From assembly GCF_001999985.1 (NCBI RefSeq), contig NZ_CP019645.1, positions 2,170,001-2,234,000 of the forward strand: 64,000 bases of DNA. The letters are read 5' to 3'. The translations under genes were made by a program, and so were the position numbers. Numbering within the stretch: the stretch's first letter is position 1; each line of letters starts with the position of its first letter. The notes beneath the pieces are model-generated. The model did no database searches. It saw nothing but the letters and a program-made list of their open reading frames with translations, and had not been told where the DNA came from. This document shows positions 1 to 9,661 of this stretch, piece by piece. Source of the DNA: Helicobacter bilis. Lineage in GTDB: Bacteria; Campylobacterota; Campylobacteria; Campylobacterales; Helicobacteraceae.

Positions 1-756
1 GAGAGAGCAAAAATAAATAATATAGAATCTTTTATAATACCCGCTGCCTCCTTTCATACGCTAAAGGACGCACAAAGCATTGCAAATACGCATGAAAATA
101 TCTATTATGCAGTGGGAATCCACCCCTGCCACGCTGATGAAATGTATCTAGACACCACAAGTAAAACCTTAAATAATCATGTGCTAGAATCCTTGCAAGA
201 TTCCATAAATTCGCCAAAATGCAAAGCCATTGGGGAATGCGGACTTGACTTTTATCACATTGAAAAAGATGATACAAACGCAATCGATATGCAAATACAA
301 GTTTTTCATACACAAATAGAATGGGCGATAAAATATAATTTGCCCTTAATCTTGCATGTAAGAGATTCTAAAGATAGTTATGAAGCAAGCAAGGAGGTCG
401 CTAAGATTCTAACGCATTATATACAAAGGGGCGATAAGATTCGCGGTGTGTTTCATTGTTACAACGCATGTGAAGAGTTGCTTAATTTTAGAGAATCTTT
501 TTACTATGGGATAGGGGGCATTATCACTTTTAAAAATGCACATGACCTGCTTTCTGTAACGCCAAAGATTCCACTATCAAAAATAGTGTTAGAAACTGAT
601 GCCCCATATCTTGCCCCCACACCACACAGAGGAAAAAGAAATGAGTCAAGCTTTCTCATACATATCGCAGAAAAGCTTAGTGAAGTCCTAAATACCACCA
701 CCAATGAGATTATAAGACAAACTACAAGTAATGCGAAAATGCTGTTTGGAATCTAG
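1..756 (+). CDS. tatD: TatD family metal-dependent deoxyribonuclease (5' partial)
   Basis: The reading frame is open from base 1, so the N-terminus lies outside the window. The visible part carries TatD-family marks in order: GIHPCHAD, a metal-ligand Glu in GECGLDFYH, LHVRDS, FHCY, and the C-terminal ETDAPYLAP with its metal-binding Asp. The family folds as a TIM barrel and acts as a cytoplasmic metal-dependent 3'-5' exonuclease linked to DNA repair. A GTG at 112 could start translation in principle, but homology continues upstream of it, so the gene is truncated by the window edge. It converges with the leftward gene ending at 833. Confidence 0.9.
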   Translation, partial: ERAKINNIESFIIPAASFHTLKDAQSIANTHENIYYAVGIHPCHADEMYLDTTSKTLNNHVLESLQDSINSPKCKAIGECGLDFYHIEKDDTNAIDMQIQVFHTQIEWAIKYNLPLILHVRDSKDSYEASKEVAKILTHYIQRGDKIRGVFHCYNACEELLNFRESFYYGIGGIITFKNAHDLLSVTPKIPLSKIVLETDAPYLAPTPHRGKRNESSFLIHIAEKLSEVLNTTTNEIIRQTTSNAKMLFGI

Positions 757-832
757 CCATACAGAAAGCACCTTTAATCTAGCATTAATCAAAAGCAAAC
801 TCTAGAATCCAAGCTCAATGCTACACAGCATT

Positions 833-1546
833 TCATTCCACATATTTATCAAATTTATCTATCGTGTTTTCTAAGTATTGTATAAAATCTTTTTCTTTTG
901 GCATGTCTTTATGGGCTTTTATTGTGGATAGCTTGATACATAAAGCAGCACTTGTATCCTTTGCTTGTGCTATTTTTGCTATAAGAACATTACTGTTTTC
1001 TAGGATTTCTTTCTGGGCTTGTGGTTGTAATCCTGTGAAAAGATTCAAAAAAGGTTGCACGAAGTTAGATAATGCCTGCATACTTGTCTGCGTGTGTGAA
1101 TCTAGCGTTTCAATCATATTTAATGTCATGCTATATGATCTCTCGCCTTTAGTAAAACACTCATTTGTAAGCCTTATGCAATCTTCAATTAACTTTTTAG
1201 TTTCATTATGCGTTACTTCTGCTTCTGCTAACATTTTTTCTAAAACATTAGCGTTTGGCTTATTTTTATCTAAAAAGCTATTTTGATAAGTATTGCTAGT
1301 GTTAATATTTATTGTCCTATTTTCCCGCCTTTTATACAGCTTTTTACGCTCTTCTCTATCATTATTAATACGCATTTCACCATTAAAAAAAGTAATGCCA
1401 TGCTGCTTTAATAGCGACAAAGCGTGGTTTGCTATGGGAATGTTATTTAAATGATTATAGTATGCGCTACGGATTACATCTTTTTCATAAAAGTTTATAG
1501 CAAGTGCATCGATTTTTGCGATATTTTGTTTAAATTGCTCATGCAT
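833..1546 (-). CDS. hypothetical coiled-coil protein
   Basis: I do not recognise this 237-residue protein. It is rich in Lys, Asn and Glu, has no signal peptide or membrane segment, and is predicted to be mostly helical, with heptad-like stretches in the C-terminal two thirds. The ATG has a good purine-rich site (AAAGGGCG) just upstream. It lies 26 nt downstream of ispA on the same strand and is probably co-transcribed with it. An antisense open frame across 864-1286 is judged a shadow. No function is proposed. Confidence 0.6.
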   Translation of the reverse strand: MHEQFKQNIAKIDALAINFYEKDVIRSAYYNHLNNIPIANHALSLLKQHGITFFNGEMRINNDREERKKLYKRRENRTININTSNTYQNSFLDKNKPNANVLEKMLAEAEVTHNETKKLIEDCIRLTNECFTKGERSYSMTLNMIETLDSHTQTSMQALSNFVQPFLNLFTGLQPQAQKEILENSNVLIAKIAQAKDTSAALCIKLSTIKAHKDMPKEKDFIQYLENTIDKFDKYVE

Positions 1547-1572
1547 TTCACGCCCTTTTTTATGGCTAAGTT

Positions 1573-2454
1573 TTAATCAAGCGGCTTTAGATAAGATTCT
1601 AAAAGCTCATTTAAATTTGCATACAATCTATCATAGCCTAATGTTTGCAACTTTTCTAAATCTTTTTGCAATAAATCGCCATGTTCTTTCAAGGCGTTTT
1701 TTGCCCCATTTAGCCCCATAAGATTCACATAGCTATTCTTATTGGTATCATTATTTGCGGTTTTGCCTGATATGCTTTCATCTTGTATAGAATCTATAAT
1801 GTCATCTCGTATTTGAAAATAAAGTCCCAAAACTAGCCCAAAATCATAGAGAAATTTTTGCATATCAAGCGATAAATTCGCAATAATTGCCCCCATCTTT
1901 AGACTTGCAGCGATGAGTTTAGCAGTTTTATGTGTATGTATGAATTGCAATTTATCAAGCGGCAGGGTCGTATGCTCGAAATAACAATCAAGGGCTTGAC
2001 CCAGCACCATACCGCCAATACCGCCATTTTCAGCCAAGCATGAGATAAGCTCTGCAACAACGCTTGGGGCAAAATGTGCGTTTGCAAGCAAATAAAAGCT
2101 ATAAGTATTAAGCCCATCACCTATAAGGATAGCACTCACCTCATCGTATTTGCAATGAAGCGTGGGGTGATTTCGCCGCAACGCCGCATTATCCATAGCA
2201 GGCAGGTCATCATGTATGAGTGAGTAGGTATGCAAACACTCAATGCTAAGGCACACATCAAACGCATTTTTTGCTTGTTCTTTTGCCTCCGCACACACAA
2301 CACTAAGCAGTAAATTAGGGCGGAATCTTTTGCCTCCATTTAGGACCATCTCCCAAAATGCCTTTTCAAAATGCGGATGAAAGCCTGATATTTCTGGTTG
2401 ATTATCATGCAGATAAGACTCAAACTCATTGCAAGTTTGTTTAAAAAATGACAT
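1573..2454 (-). CDS. ispA: polyprenyl diphosphate synthase (geranyl/farnesyl diphosphate synthase)
   Basis: This 293-residue cytoplasmic enzyme has both aspartate-rich motifs of trans-isoprenyl diphosphate synthases: DDLPAMD, followed by the RRNHPTLH segment, and the second motif DDIID near residue 210. The family condenses isopentenyl diphosphate with allylic diphosphates to make C15 (or C20) precursors for quinones and undecaprenyl phosphate. Length fits IspA. The start is supported by AAAGGTG ahead of the ATG. Chain length of the product cannot be read with certainty from the sequence. Confidence 0.88.
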   Translation of the reverse strand: MSFFKQTCNEFESYLHDNQPEISGFHPHFEKAFWEMVLNGGKRFRPNLLLSVVCAEAKEQAKNAFDVCLSIECLHTYSLIHDDLPAMDNAALRRNHPTLHCKYDEVSAILIGDGLNTYSFYLLANAHFAPSVVAELISCLAENGGIGGMVLGQALDCYFEHTTLPLDKLQFIHTHKTAKLIAASLKMGAIIANLSLDMQKFLYDFGLVLGLYFQIRDDIIDSIQDESISGKTANNDTNKNSYVNLMGLNGAKNALKEHGDLLQKDLEKLQTLGYDRLYANLNELLESYLKPLD

Positions 2455-2642
2455 ATTGACACCTTTAAATTTTTTGTAATTTTAGCATGAAAGCGTAGGT
2501 TTTGGATATGGATTCTGTTAAGCCATGTGAATGAGGTGTTTGATTTATTTTTTTTGCATATTAGAAAATAAAACATGCAAACCTATATTAAATCCATTTT
2601 AGTATCGCCTAGATAAAAAACTTAGCTTCGAGTTTAAACCCT

Positions 2643-4088
2643 CTAGCCCAAAATGCGTGCGTTTCTTATCCCACTAGAATCTATGATTTCAATAACATCA
2701 TTTTCTTGCAGCTCACTTACCTGTATCAATTTATTATCCTTTAAAATTTGTGCAAATCCATATTGTGCTTTTTTGCTAGGGTCTAGGGCGTGTAACATAT
2801 CAATTAGATTATTTAGCATAAGTCTTTTTTGTCGCAGGGCATTCTGCATAGAATCATGAAGGTTAAAGTTTAGCATTGCCCTTTTTCTTGTCATCATTTG
2901 AAGCATGGTGTTTTTTAACTCAAGCTCTATTTGCTTTGTTTGATTTATTTTTTGCTCGATAATATATGAAAACTCGCCATGAAGCTTTTTGCTTAGAGAT
3001 TGTATCTCTGTTTTCATTATGAGTAGTTTTTGTGTGGGTTTTGCAAGGTCTAGTCGCTCTTGTTGCTGCAATAGGGCATGTTTTTTTTGTGTGTAGAACC
3101 ATTTTATAGAATCTTGCAGGTTTTGTGTGAGTGTTTGCAGTAGCAGTTTATATTGTGCTATCTTTTGTAATGGATTTAGAATCTCAAGGCTTTGTGCTAG
3201 ATGATTTAATATCGATTTTTTTTGCGTAATATGTGTTTGCATTGTATGTGTTAGCATAGATTCCATATCGCATAACTGCGTGATGAGATTATCCTTATCG
3301 CATAGAATCATCTCCATAGCAGCACTTGGTGTCGGGGCTCTCACATCAGCAACATAATCGCTTAAAAGATAGTCTATCTCATGCCCAATTGCAGATACCA
3401 CAGGTGTTTTACATGCAAAGATTGCCTCTAGCACCTCCATTTCATTAAAGCTCCATAAATCTTCAATACTTCCACCACCCCTTGCAAGCACTAAAATATC
3501 CGCACCAAGCCTATCCGCATAGGCAAGATTTTTAGCGATAGAGTGCTTTGCCTCACGCCCTTGTGTCAATGTATCAATAAGGATAAATTCACATAGACAA
3601 TAACGCTTGCTTGCTACTTTTATCATATCTTGCAGGGCGGCACTTGTTTGACTTGTAAGCAGGATTATTCTTTTGGGAAATCGTGGTAATGGTTTGTTTT
3701 TACAAAAATAATTTCGCTCTTCTAATCTCTTTTTTAGGGCTTCATATTGTGCTTTTAAATCGCCTATACCACTATGCACACATTTTACAATGTTGAGATT
3801 ATAAGTCCCACGCGGTGGGAATACGCTAATGTTGCCTTTAGCGATAATTTTATCGCCATTTTGCAATTTAATGGGATTATTTCGTGCATTATGGCGGAAA
3901 AAGGTGCAAGCAATTGTCGCATTTTCATCTTTTAGATTAAAATAGATATGTCCGCTATTATGGTGCGTAAAGCCACTTACCTCACCTTCCACCTCAACAT
4001 AGCTAAAATCGCTCTCAAGCAATGACTTTATTTGCATAGTTAGCTGACTGACTTGTAAAACTAAGGGAATGTGTGGTTGTGCCTGCAT
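2643..4088 (-). CDS. xseA: exodeoxyribonuclease VII large subunit
   Basis: At 481 residues this matches XseA. The N-terminal OB-fold (about residues 10-110) contains the family pattern VEGEVSGFTHHNSGHIYF. The central catalytic domain has VLARGGGSIEDLW and VSAIGHEIDYLLSDYVADVRAPTPSAA split over about residues 185-260. The C-terminal half is a long coiled-coil arm, as in the family. XseA with XseB degrades single-stranded DNA from both ends. No xseB is visible here. An AAGGA site precedes the ATG; the gene lies 18 nt downstream of ftsW on the same strand. Confidence 0.93.
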   Translation of the reverse strand: MQAQPHIPLVLQVSQLTMQIKSLLESDFSYVEVEGEVSGFTHHNSGHIYFNLKDENATIACTFFRHNARNNPIKLQNGDKIIAKGNISVFPPRGTYNLNIVKCVHSGIGDLKAQYEALKKRLEERNYFCKNKPLPRFPKRIILLTSQTSAALQDMIKVASKRYCLCEFILIDTLTQGREAKHSIAKNLAYADRLGADILVLARGGGSIEDLWSFNEMEVLEAIFACKTPVVSAIGHEIDYLLSDYVADVRAPTPSAAMEMILCDKDNLITQLCDMESMLTHTMQTHITQKKSILNHLAQSLEILNPLQKIAQYKLLLQTLTQNLQDSIKWFYTQKKHALLQQQERLDLAKPTQKLLIMKTEIQSLSKKLHGEFSYIIEQKINQTKQIELELKNTMLQMMTRKRAMLNFNLHDSMQNALRQKRLMLNNLIDMLHALDPSKKAQYGFAQILKDNKLIQVSELQENDVIEIIDSSGIRNARILG

Positions 4089-4106
4089 ATTATATCCTTA
4101 TAGAAT

Positions 4107-5264
4107 CTATTTGCCTAAATCTACTTTTGTTGATAATGCCAACACCAAGCCAATGCCAATACATAAGGCAAGCAAACTACTCCCCCCATAGCTTAGAAAT
4201 GGCACTGCCATGCCTTTAATAGGTATAATACCTGTTTCACCAAAGGCGTTAATAAGAAAGCTAATACCAATAAGGGCTGCTATACCAACACAAAAGAGTG
4301 AATAAAAGCTTTTTTGCAAACGAAATGCGATTTTAAAGATTCTAAAAACAATCATAAATACTAACAAAACGCATACTAAAAGCCCAAATAGCCCAAGCTC
4401 TTCGCTAATCCCAGCAAGTATCATATCCGTATGCACTTCACCCAAAAAGCCAAGCTTTACAATACTCTCACCAATACCCACGCCAAAATGCCCACCATTA
4501 TAAAAGGCATAAGTCGCATTCTGCACCTGCCCACCAGCATCAACACCATCGCTAAGTAATGAAAAGTTTGGGGCATACGAGCGGATAAGCGTTTCGATAT
4601 TTATCCACCATTCACGCACTCTTTTTATCCTATGCGGACTTGTTACAATAAGGATTGTCCCCATGACAGACACAACGCCAAGCGCTAGTGTAAAAAGTGA
4701 GAATCTCCCACCAGCACAAATCAGCATAACAATAAACACAAGGGATAATAAGATAATTTGCCCCAAATCATTTTGCAATGTAGAAATGAGAGCTGCAACA
4801 CACATAAACAGGAATAAGTGAGGTATCAAGATCCCAAGTTGCTCCAAAAATGGCAAAGATCTTGGATTATTAAACTTGCGACTAAAGCTCCACGCAACAA
4901 AGATAATATAGCCGATTTTAAAAAACTCTAAAGGTGCAAGTGAAATATTTGGCAAACGCAGCCACCGCTTCGCCCCACCCGCACTTGTAGCATAGCTATC
5001 AGGCAAAAATGGTAATACAATAATGACTATAAACGATGAAATGAGTAGCACCAACCCGAAGCCAAGCAAATGTTTTTCTACATTAAAATAAGATAAACCC
5101 CACATAAGCATAACGCCAAGACAACTTGCAAAAAGCTCACGATAGAGAAAATGAAACTGCCCATAGCCATAATATAATACCGCATAAGATGAGAGAGAAT
5201 AGCTCATACATATAGCTATCCCAAGCAATGCAGTAACAAGAAAAAAGAGACGAGTATCTGCCAA
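4107..5264 (-). CDS. ftsW: SEDS family peptidoglycan polymerase FtsW
   Basis: A 385-residue polytopic membrane protein of the SEDS family, which polymerises glycans from lipid II at the division septum. Signature segments include AKRWLRLP, the SEELGLFG loop and a C-terminal PFLSYGGSS. I assign FtsW rather than RodA because the next gene is a clear RodA and this one matches epsilonproteobacterial FtsW better around ISEELGLFG. The start appears to be TTG at 5264, with AAGG eight bases upstream; the first ATG in frame would remove part of the first membrane segment. Confidence 0.82.
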   Translation of the reverse strand: MADTRLFFLVTALLGIAICMSYSLSSYAVLYYGYGQFHFLYRELFASCLGVMLMWGLSYFNVEKHLLGFGLVLLISSFIVIIVLPFLPDSYATSAGGAKRWLRLPNISLAPLEFFKIGYIIFVAWSFSRKFNNPRSLPFLEQLGILIPHLFLFMCVAALISTLQNDLGQIILLSLVFIVMLICAGGRFSLFTLALGVVSVMGTILIVTSPHRIKRVREWWINIETLIRSYAPNFSLLSDGVDAGGQVQNATYAFYNGGHFGVGIGESIVKLGFLGEVHTDMILAGISEELGLFGLLVCVLLVFMIVFRIFKIAFRLQKSFYSLFCVGIAALIGISFLINAFGETGIIPIKGMAVPFLSYGGSSLLALCIGIGLVLALSTKVDLGK

Positions 5265-5614
5265 ACTAAAAACCTTGCAAAAGTGATTCTAAAAATAAAG
5301 CGGTTATTATATCAAAAACTAATAAATTTTTAAGTTTATAAGTTTATGAGACAGGTTACTATAAAATAAAAGTAACATGAAATAGAAGATTGAAAGTTTA
5401 TCTGCCAAATTAAATGTGAAGTGAAAATATCTCTTTGAAATCATATCCCAAGTGTCCAAGTTTAATATAGGGATTATCATAAACCAAATTCTACTGACTT
5501 AGATACGCCTAATCATATCGAAATCTAGCCTATCTATAATGAACCGGCTAAAATTATGCAACCAAACGAGAAAGTAAAATTCAATTATCAAACACAACAA
5601 CAAACTTTGATAAC
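5265..5614. other. 350-nt gap between ftsW and rodA, possible gene relic
   Basis: No intact gene is seen. A short inverted repeat, GTTACT/AGTAAC, lies at 5355-5376. In the forward direction around 5490-5610, one frame reads like coding sequence (NSTDLDTPNHIEI, a stop, then PIYNEPAKIMQPNEKVKFNY), which suggests a decayed gene. The fragment is too short for a family assignment. Confidence 0.3.
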
Positions 5615-6754
5615 TTAAAGCCTTGCTCGTCTCTTAGGAATACGCATGAAGTTACCAAATGGTGTAGTTTCTTTAAAATTGCTGAAGCTAAAGCGAAAAG
5701 TTGTAGCATTCTCAAACATAGCAATGAGTATCACAAAGGTAATAAAGCTACTTCCACCATAGCTAAATAGTGGCAGTGGTATCCCAACGACTGGGGCTAG
5801 CTCAATAGTCATAGCAATATTTACAGAAGTATAGACAAAAAATAGCATAGCAAGACAGCTTGCAATAACCTTTAAAAAATAATCTTGTGAATCTAAAAAA
5901 CAAAAAGAAAGTAAATGCAGCACTATAAATAAATACAAAGCAATTAAGGCACATGATCCAAGAAAGCCAAAACGCTCCGCAAAATGTGCGAATATAAAAT
6001 CACTTGTAGCAACGGGTAAAAATTTCAAATTTGCCTGTGTTGCGTCCTCATAATTTCTTCCAGTTAAACCACCACTACCAACAGCAATAAGGCTTTGCTG
6101 CACTTGAGAGCTTGTATTACCACTTACAAGTTTCATGATTCTATCTACTTGATAAGGCTTTAATACAAACTTAAACGCAATAGGTGAGAAAAGCAAACCA
6201 GCAATAATGCAAGTAAGCCATACTTTCTTATGTACTCCAATAATAAAAAGCATACCATAGCCCATAACAAGCACAATGATAGCACTCCCTAAATCTGGTT
6301 CAATTAATATAAGAAAAAAAGGGATAAGGATAAATACGCTAATTTTTAAAAACTCAATCCAGCCATATCCTTCTTGTGGTGGCGGGTTTTTTTGCACATA
6401 ATGTGCTAAAAATAGCACAACAGCAATCTTTACAGGCTCACTTGGTTGAAGTGAGAATCCACCGATATTTATCCATCTTTGCGCCCCAAGCTTTGTAGTC
6501 CCTATGACTTCCACAGCAAGTAAAAGCAAGATACAAATAATATAAAATACAACGACACCTTTATATAGATAGCGAAAAGGGATAAAAAAGATAAATAAAA
6601 ATATAAAGATTCCCAAAAACGCATAGCTTGATTGTCGTATGAGAAGTGTTTGTGAAGTCTCACTTAAGAGATACAAACTTGTAAAAACAAGTGGCAAAAT
6701 TAAAAGAATTAAGACATAATCAAAATGAGTTGTAATGCGTGAGCCAAATAGCAA
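5615..6754 (-). CDS. rodA: SEDS family rod-shape peptidoglycan polymerase RodA
   Basis: This 379-residue protein has about ten membrane segments and SEDS signatures: AQRWINIGGFSLQPSEP, DLGSA, a SDFIFAHFAERFGFLG loop and PLFSYGGSS near the C-terminus. RodA polymerises peptidoglycan for cell elongation together with PBP2. The start is a TTG at 6754 preceded by AAGGA at seven bases. Its promoter region is shared head-to-head with topA, where the TATTATAATA box is palindromic. Confidence 0.9.
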   Translation of the reverse strand: MLFGSRITTHFDYVLILLILPLVFTSLYLLSETSQTLLIRQSSYAFLGIFIFLFIFFIPFRYLYKGVVVFYIICILLLLAVEVIGTTKLGAQRWINIGGFSLQPSEPVKIAVVLFLAHYVQKNPPPQEGYGWIEFLKISVFILIPFFLILIEPDLGSAIIVLVMGYGMLFIIGVHKKVWLTCIIAGLLFSPIAFKFVLKPYQVDRIMKLVSGNTSSQVQQSLIAVGSGGLTGRNYEDATQANLKFLPVATSDFIFAHFAERFGFLGSCALIALYLFIVLHLLSFCFLDSQDYFLKVIASCLAMLFFVYTSVNIAMTIELAPVVGIPLPLFSYGGSSFITFVILIAMFENATTFRFSFSNFKETTPFGNFMRIPKRRARL

Positions 6755-6785
6755 GTTTTTTCCTTGAACAGAATCTTTTTCGTAT

Positions 6786-6791
6786 TATAAT
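6786..6791 (+). promoter_or_regulatory. -10 element between rodA and topA
   Basis: TATAAT lies inside the palindrome TATTATAATA, so it could serve both the rightward topA and the leftward rodA. A TAGAAT downstream (about 6813) is an alternative -10 for topA. Called by consensus only. Confidence 0.4.
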
Positions 6792-6860
6792 AAAAAATAT
6801 TTGAAATATATGCTAGAATTGCAAGTTATTTTCACAACCAAGATAAAGGCAAGTGTATTT

Positions 6861-9158
6861 ATGGCTACCGCTAAAGCAAAGAAAACGACTACAAAAGAAA
6901 ATACAAAAACAAGCAATAAAAAAGCAACTAGCAAAACAGCAACTAGTAAAAAATCAAGTGGCTCTAAAAATCTAATCATAGTAGAATCTCCCGCAAAAGC
7001 AAGAACAATTAAGACTTTCTTAGGTAAAGATTATGAAGTGATTGCTTCAAAAGGGCATATTAGAGATTTACCGCAACACCGCTTTGGAATAACGATTAAA
7101 GACAAGCATTTCATACCAACCTATGATATTTCAAAGGATCATGCGTTATTAGTAAAAGAAATGCAGGATTTACACAAGAGTGCAGAAGTTACCTATATCG
7201 CAACCGATGAGGATAGAGAGGGTGAGGCTATTGGCTATCACATTGTAGAGGCATTAAATGGGGATATATCGCAATTCCCACGCATTGTATTTCATGAGAT
7301 TACAAAATCAGCTATTACACATTCTTTAGATAATCCTCGACTAATAGATATGGATAGAGTGAATGCACAACAGGCAAGAAGGCTTTTAGATAGGATTGTA
7401 GGCTTTAAGCTTAGTGGCTTATTATCACAAAAGATTGGCAGGGGTTTGAGTGCAGGGAGAGTTCAATCTAGTGCATTAAAGATTCTAGTAGATAGAGAAA
7501 AAGAGATAAGGGCTTTTAATCCACAGGATTATTTTCTTATTGAAGCCTACTTTGTAGCAGATTCTAAAGCAAAAGAAGAAGAAAGGCTAGTCTTTGATTT
7601 AGCCCGCTTTAAAGATAAAAAGATTGAAAAGCTAGTATTGCAAGATAAAAAAGAAGTAGAAGAGATATTAGCAATATTGCAAAAAGAAAAATTTCGCGTA
7701 GAAACTATCCAGCAAAAAGAGAGAGTTACAAAGTCTCCACCACCTTTTATGACTTCAACCCTGCAGCAAACAAGCTCAAATCTACTTGGATTCTCCCCTA
7801 CAAAAACGATGAGTATCGCACAAAAATTATATGAGGGTGTAAAGACAAAAGATGGACTAGCTGGGGTTATAACCTATATGCGAACAGATAGCTTAAATAT
7901 CGCAAAAGAAGCCCTAGATAATGCTAGAGAGTTTATTAACACAAATATGGGAAAAGACTATCTACCAAGTAAGGCAAAAATCTATACCGCGACACAAAAA
8001 GGCGCACAAGAAGCACATGAAGCGATACGCCCTACAAATCTCTCTTTCACACCACAGATTGCAGCAGGCTATCTTAGCAATGATGAGTTAAAGCTTTATA
8101 CACTTATTTTTAATCGCTTTATAGCCTCACAAATGAAAGATGCCATTTTTGAAAGCCTTAGTGTGAGTGTTATAGGAGAATTGAGCGAGTTTAAGATTAC
8201 AGGCAGAAGATTGGTCTTTGATGGATTCTATAAAATCTTAGGCAATGCGGATAAAGATAAATTATTACCGCAATTTAAAGAGGGTCAAGCAATAGATTTT
8301 AAAGACATTCAAAGCATACAAAAGACAACAGAGCCACCACCGCATTATTCAGAAGCAGGGCTTATTAAAACGCTTGAGAGTTTAGGTATAGGTCGTCCAA
8401 GCACTTATGCTCCAACGATTAGAATCTTAATAGATAGAAAATATGTAGAGTTAGAGAAAAAGCAGCTTATAGTCCAAGATATTGCATTTAATGTAATTGC
8501 TATGCTTGAAGCAAATTTTGAAGAAATCGTTGATAGCGGTTTTAGTGCAGCTTTAGAATCTAAGCTTGATGATATTGCGGAAAATAAACTAGAATGGGAA
8601 GAGGTTTTATGGGAATTTTATGAACCTTTTATTGAGAAAATCACAAAAGGTAAAACAGACATAGAATCTCAAAAAATGATGAAGCCAACAGGTGAGTTAT
8701 GCCCAGAGTGTGGCAACGAGCTTGTTATACGCAATGGACGATATGGGGAGTTTGTATCATGCTCTAACTATCCACAATGTAAATTCATAAAAAAAGAAAA
8801 GCAAGAAGTAGAAACAAGCGATGAGATATGTGAGAAATGCGGTCGTCCTATGGTAGTAAAGATGAGTAAAAGGGGTAAATTTCTAGCATGCAGTGGCTAT
8901 CCAGAGTGTAAAAACGCACAACCGCTTGAAAAGCCAAAAGAATTAAGTGTAGCATGTCCTAAATGTGGCGGAAAGCTACTAGAGAGAAAGTCTAAACGCG
9001 GAATCTTTTATGGCTGTGGAAACTATCCAAAATGTAAATTTATCACAAATGCAGAACCAACAAATGAAAAATGCGATAAATGCGGTGGTATGCTATGCTG
9101 GCATAAGACAAAAGAGAATACAAAAGTATGTGTTGAATGTAAAAATGTGGTAACTTAA
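6861..9158 (+). CDS. topA: DNA topoisomerase I
   Basis: Type IA topoisomerase that relaxes negative supercoils through a transient 5'-phosphotyrosine link. The TOPRIM domain begins at LIIVESPAKA and includes the acidic TDEDREGEAIG. The active-site Tyr is in the GVITYMRTDS segment. The C-terminus carries four zinc-ribbon modules: CPEC, CEKC, CPKC and CDKC, each with a later Cys pair, the last one short. I start it at ATG 6861 (MATAKAKK, 765 residues) rather than the TTG at 6801, because the extra residues do not look like the family. The first 35 residues are an unusual Lys/Thr/Ser-rich tail before the TOPRIM domain. Confidence 0.95.
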   Translation: MATAKAKKTTTKENTKTSNKKATSKTATSKKSSGSKNLIIVESPAKARTIKTFLGKDYEVIASKGHIRDLPQHRFGITIKDKHFIPTYDISKDHALLVKEMQDLHKSAEVTYIATDEDREGEAIGYHIVEALNGDISQFPRIVFHEITKSAITHSLDNPRLIDMDRVNAQQARRLLDRIVGFKLSGLLSQKIGRGLSAGRVQSSALKILVDREKEIRAFNPQDYFLIEAYFVADSKAKEEERLVFDLARFKDKKIEKLVLQDKKEVEEILAILQKEKFRVETIQQKERVTKSPPPFMTSTLQQTSSNLLGFSPTKTMSIAQKLYEGVKTKDGLAGVITYMRTDSLNIAKEALDNAREFINTNMGKDYLPSKAKIYTATQKGAQEAHEAIRPTNLSFTPQIAAGYLSNDELKLYTLIFNRFIASQMKDAIFESLSVSVIGELSEFKITGRRLVFDGFYKILGNADKDKLLPQFKEGQAIDFKDIQSIQKTTEPPPHYSEAGLIKTLESLGIGRPSTYAPTIRILIDRKYVELEKKQLIVQDIAFNVIAMLEANFEEIVDSGFSAALESKLDDIAENKLEWEEVLWEFYEPFIEKITKGKTDIESQKMMKPTGELCPECGNELVIRNGRYGEFVSCSNYPQCKFIKKEKQEVETSDEICEKCGRPMVVKMSKRGKFLACSGYPECKNAQPLEKPKELSVACPKCGGKLLERKSKRGIFYGCGNYPKCKFITNAEPTNEKCDKCGGMLCWHKTKENTKVCVECKNVVT

Positions 9159-9170
9159 AATAAAATGTGT

Positions 9171-9176
9171 TACAAT
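9171..9176 (+). promoter_or_regulatory. -10 element upstream of panD
   Basis: TACAAT within GTGTTACAATAG, 56 nt ahead of the assigned panD start and just after the topA stop. Called by similarity to the epsilonproteobacterial -10 box; no clear -35 box is expected in this group. Confidence 0.35.
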
Positions 9177-9232
9177 AGCAAGATTATTTACACAAAAGAT
9201 TCCATATTATAAGCATAAACTTAGGGATAGAG

Positions 9233-9661
9233 ATGGCAAAAGAGAAAAGAGAAGATAAGAATCTATTACAAGATAAGATCAAACTAGATAAAATTAAAAA
9301 AGGCTGCTATGTCGAAATGATGTATGCAAAGATTCACAGGGCAGTCGTTACTGATGCAAATCTTAATTATGTGGGTTCTATTAGCATAGATGAAAGCATT
9401 ATGGAATCTAGCGGTATCATTGAAGGTATGAAAGTTGATATTGTAAATGTCAATAATGGAGAAAGATTTAGCACTTATGCGATAAGAGCAAAGGCAAAAA
9501 GTGGCACTATATGCCTTAATGGTGCAGCGGCACGCAAGGTGCAAAAAGGTGATATTGTGATAATTATCGCGTATGCTAGTATGAAAATGAAGTATGCAAA
9601 AGATTTTAAACCACAAGTTGTGCTAGTAGATTCTAAAAATCGTATTGTAGAGGAGCATTAA
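9233..9661 (+). CDS. panD: aspartate 1-decarboxylase proenzyme, N-terminally extended
   Basis: PanD makes beta-alanine for pantothenate and CoA. It is a proenzyme that cleaves itself at a Gly-Ser bond to create a pyruvoyl group. That site is NYVGSISID here, with Gly48-Ser49. The catalytic-core segments [27 protein letters not shown] and LNGAAARK are intact. The E. coli and H. pylori enzymes cleave at residues 24-25, so this start adds about 24 lysine-rich residues. The ATG at 9317 would give the normal length, but the ATG at 9233 has a purine-rich site just upstream. The true start is therefore uncertain. Confidence 0.93.
   Translation: MAKEKREDKNLLQDKIKLDKIKKGCYVEMMYAKIHRAVVTDANLNYVGSISIDESIMESSGIIEGMKVDIVNVNNGERFSTYAIRAKAKSGTICLNGAAARKVQKGDIVIIIAYASMKMKYAKDFKPQVVLVDSKNRIVEEH

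Noticed and set aside
864-1286. Rightward open frame of 140 codons opposite the coiled-coil gene
   Set aside because: Hydrophobic antisense shadow of the leftward gene at 833-1546, without a ribosome binding site or family resemblance.
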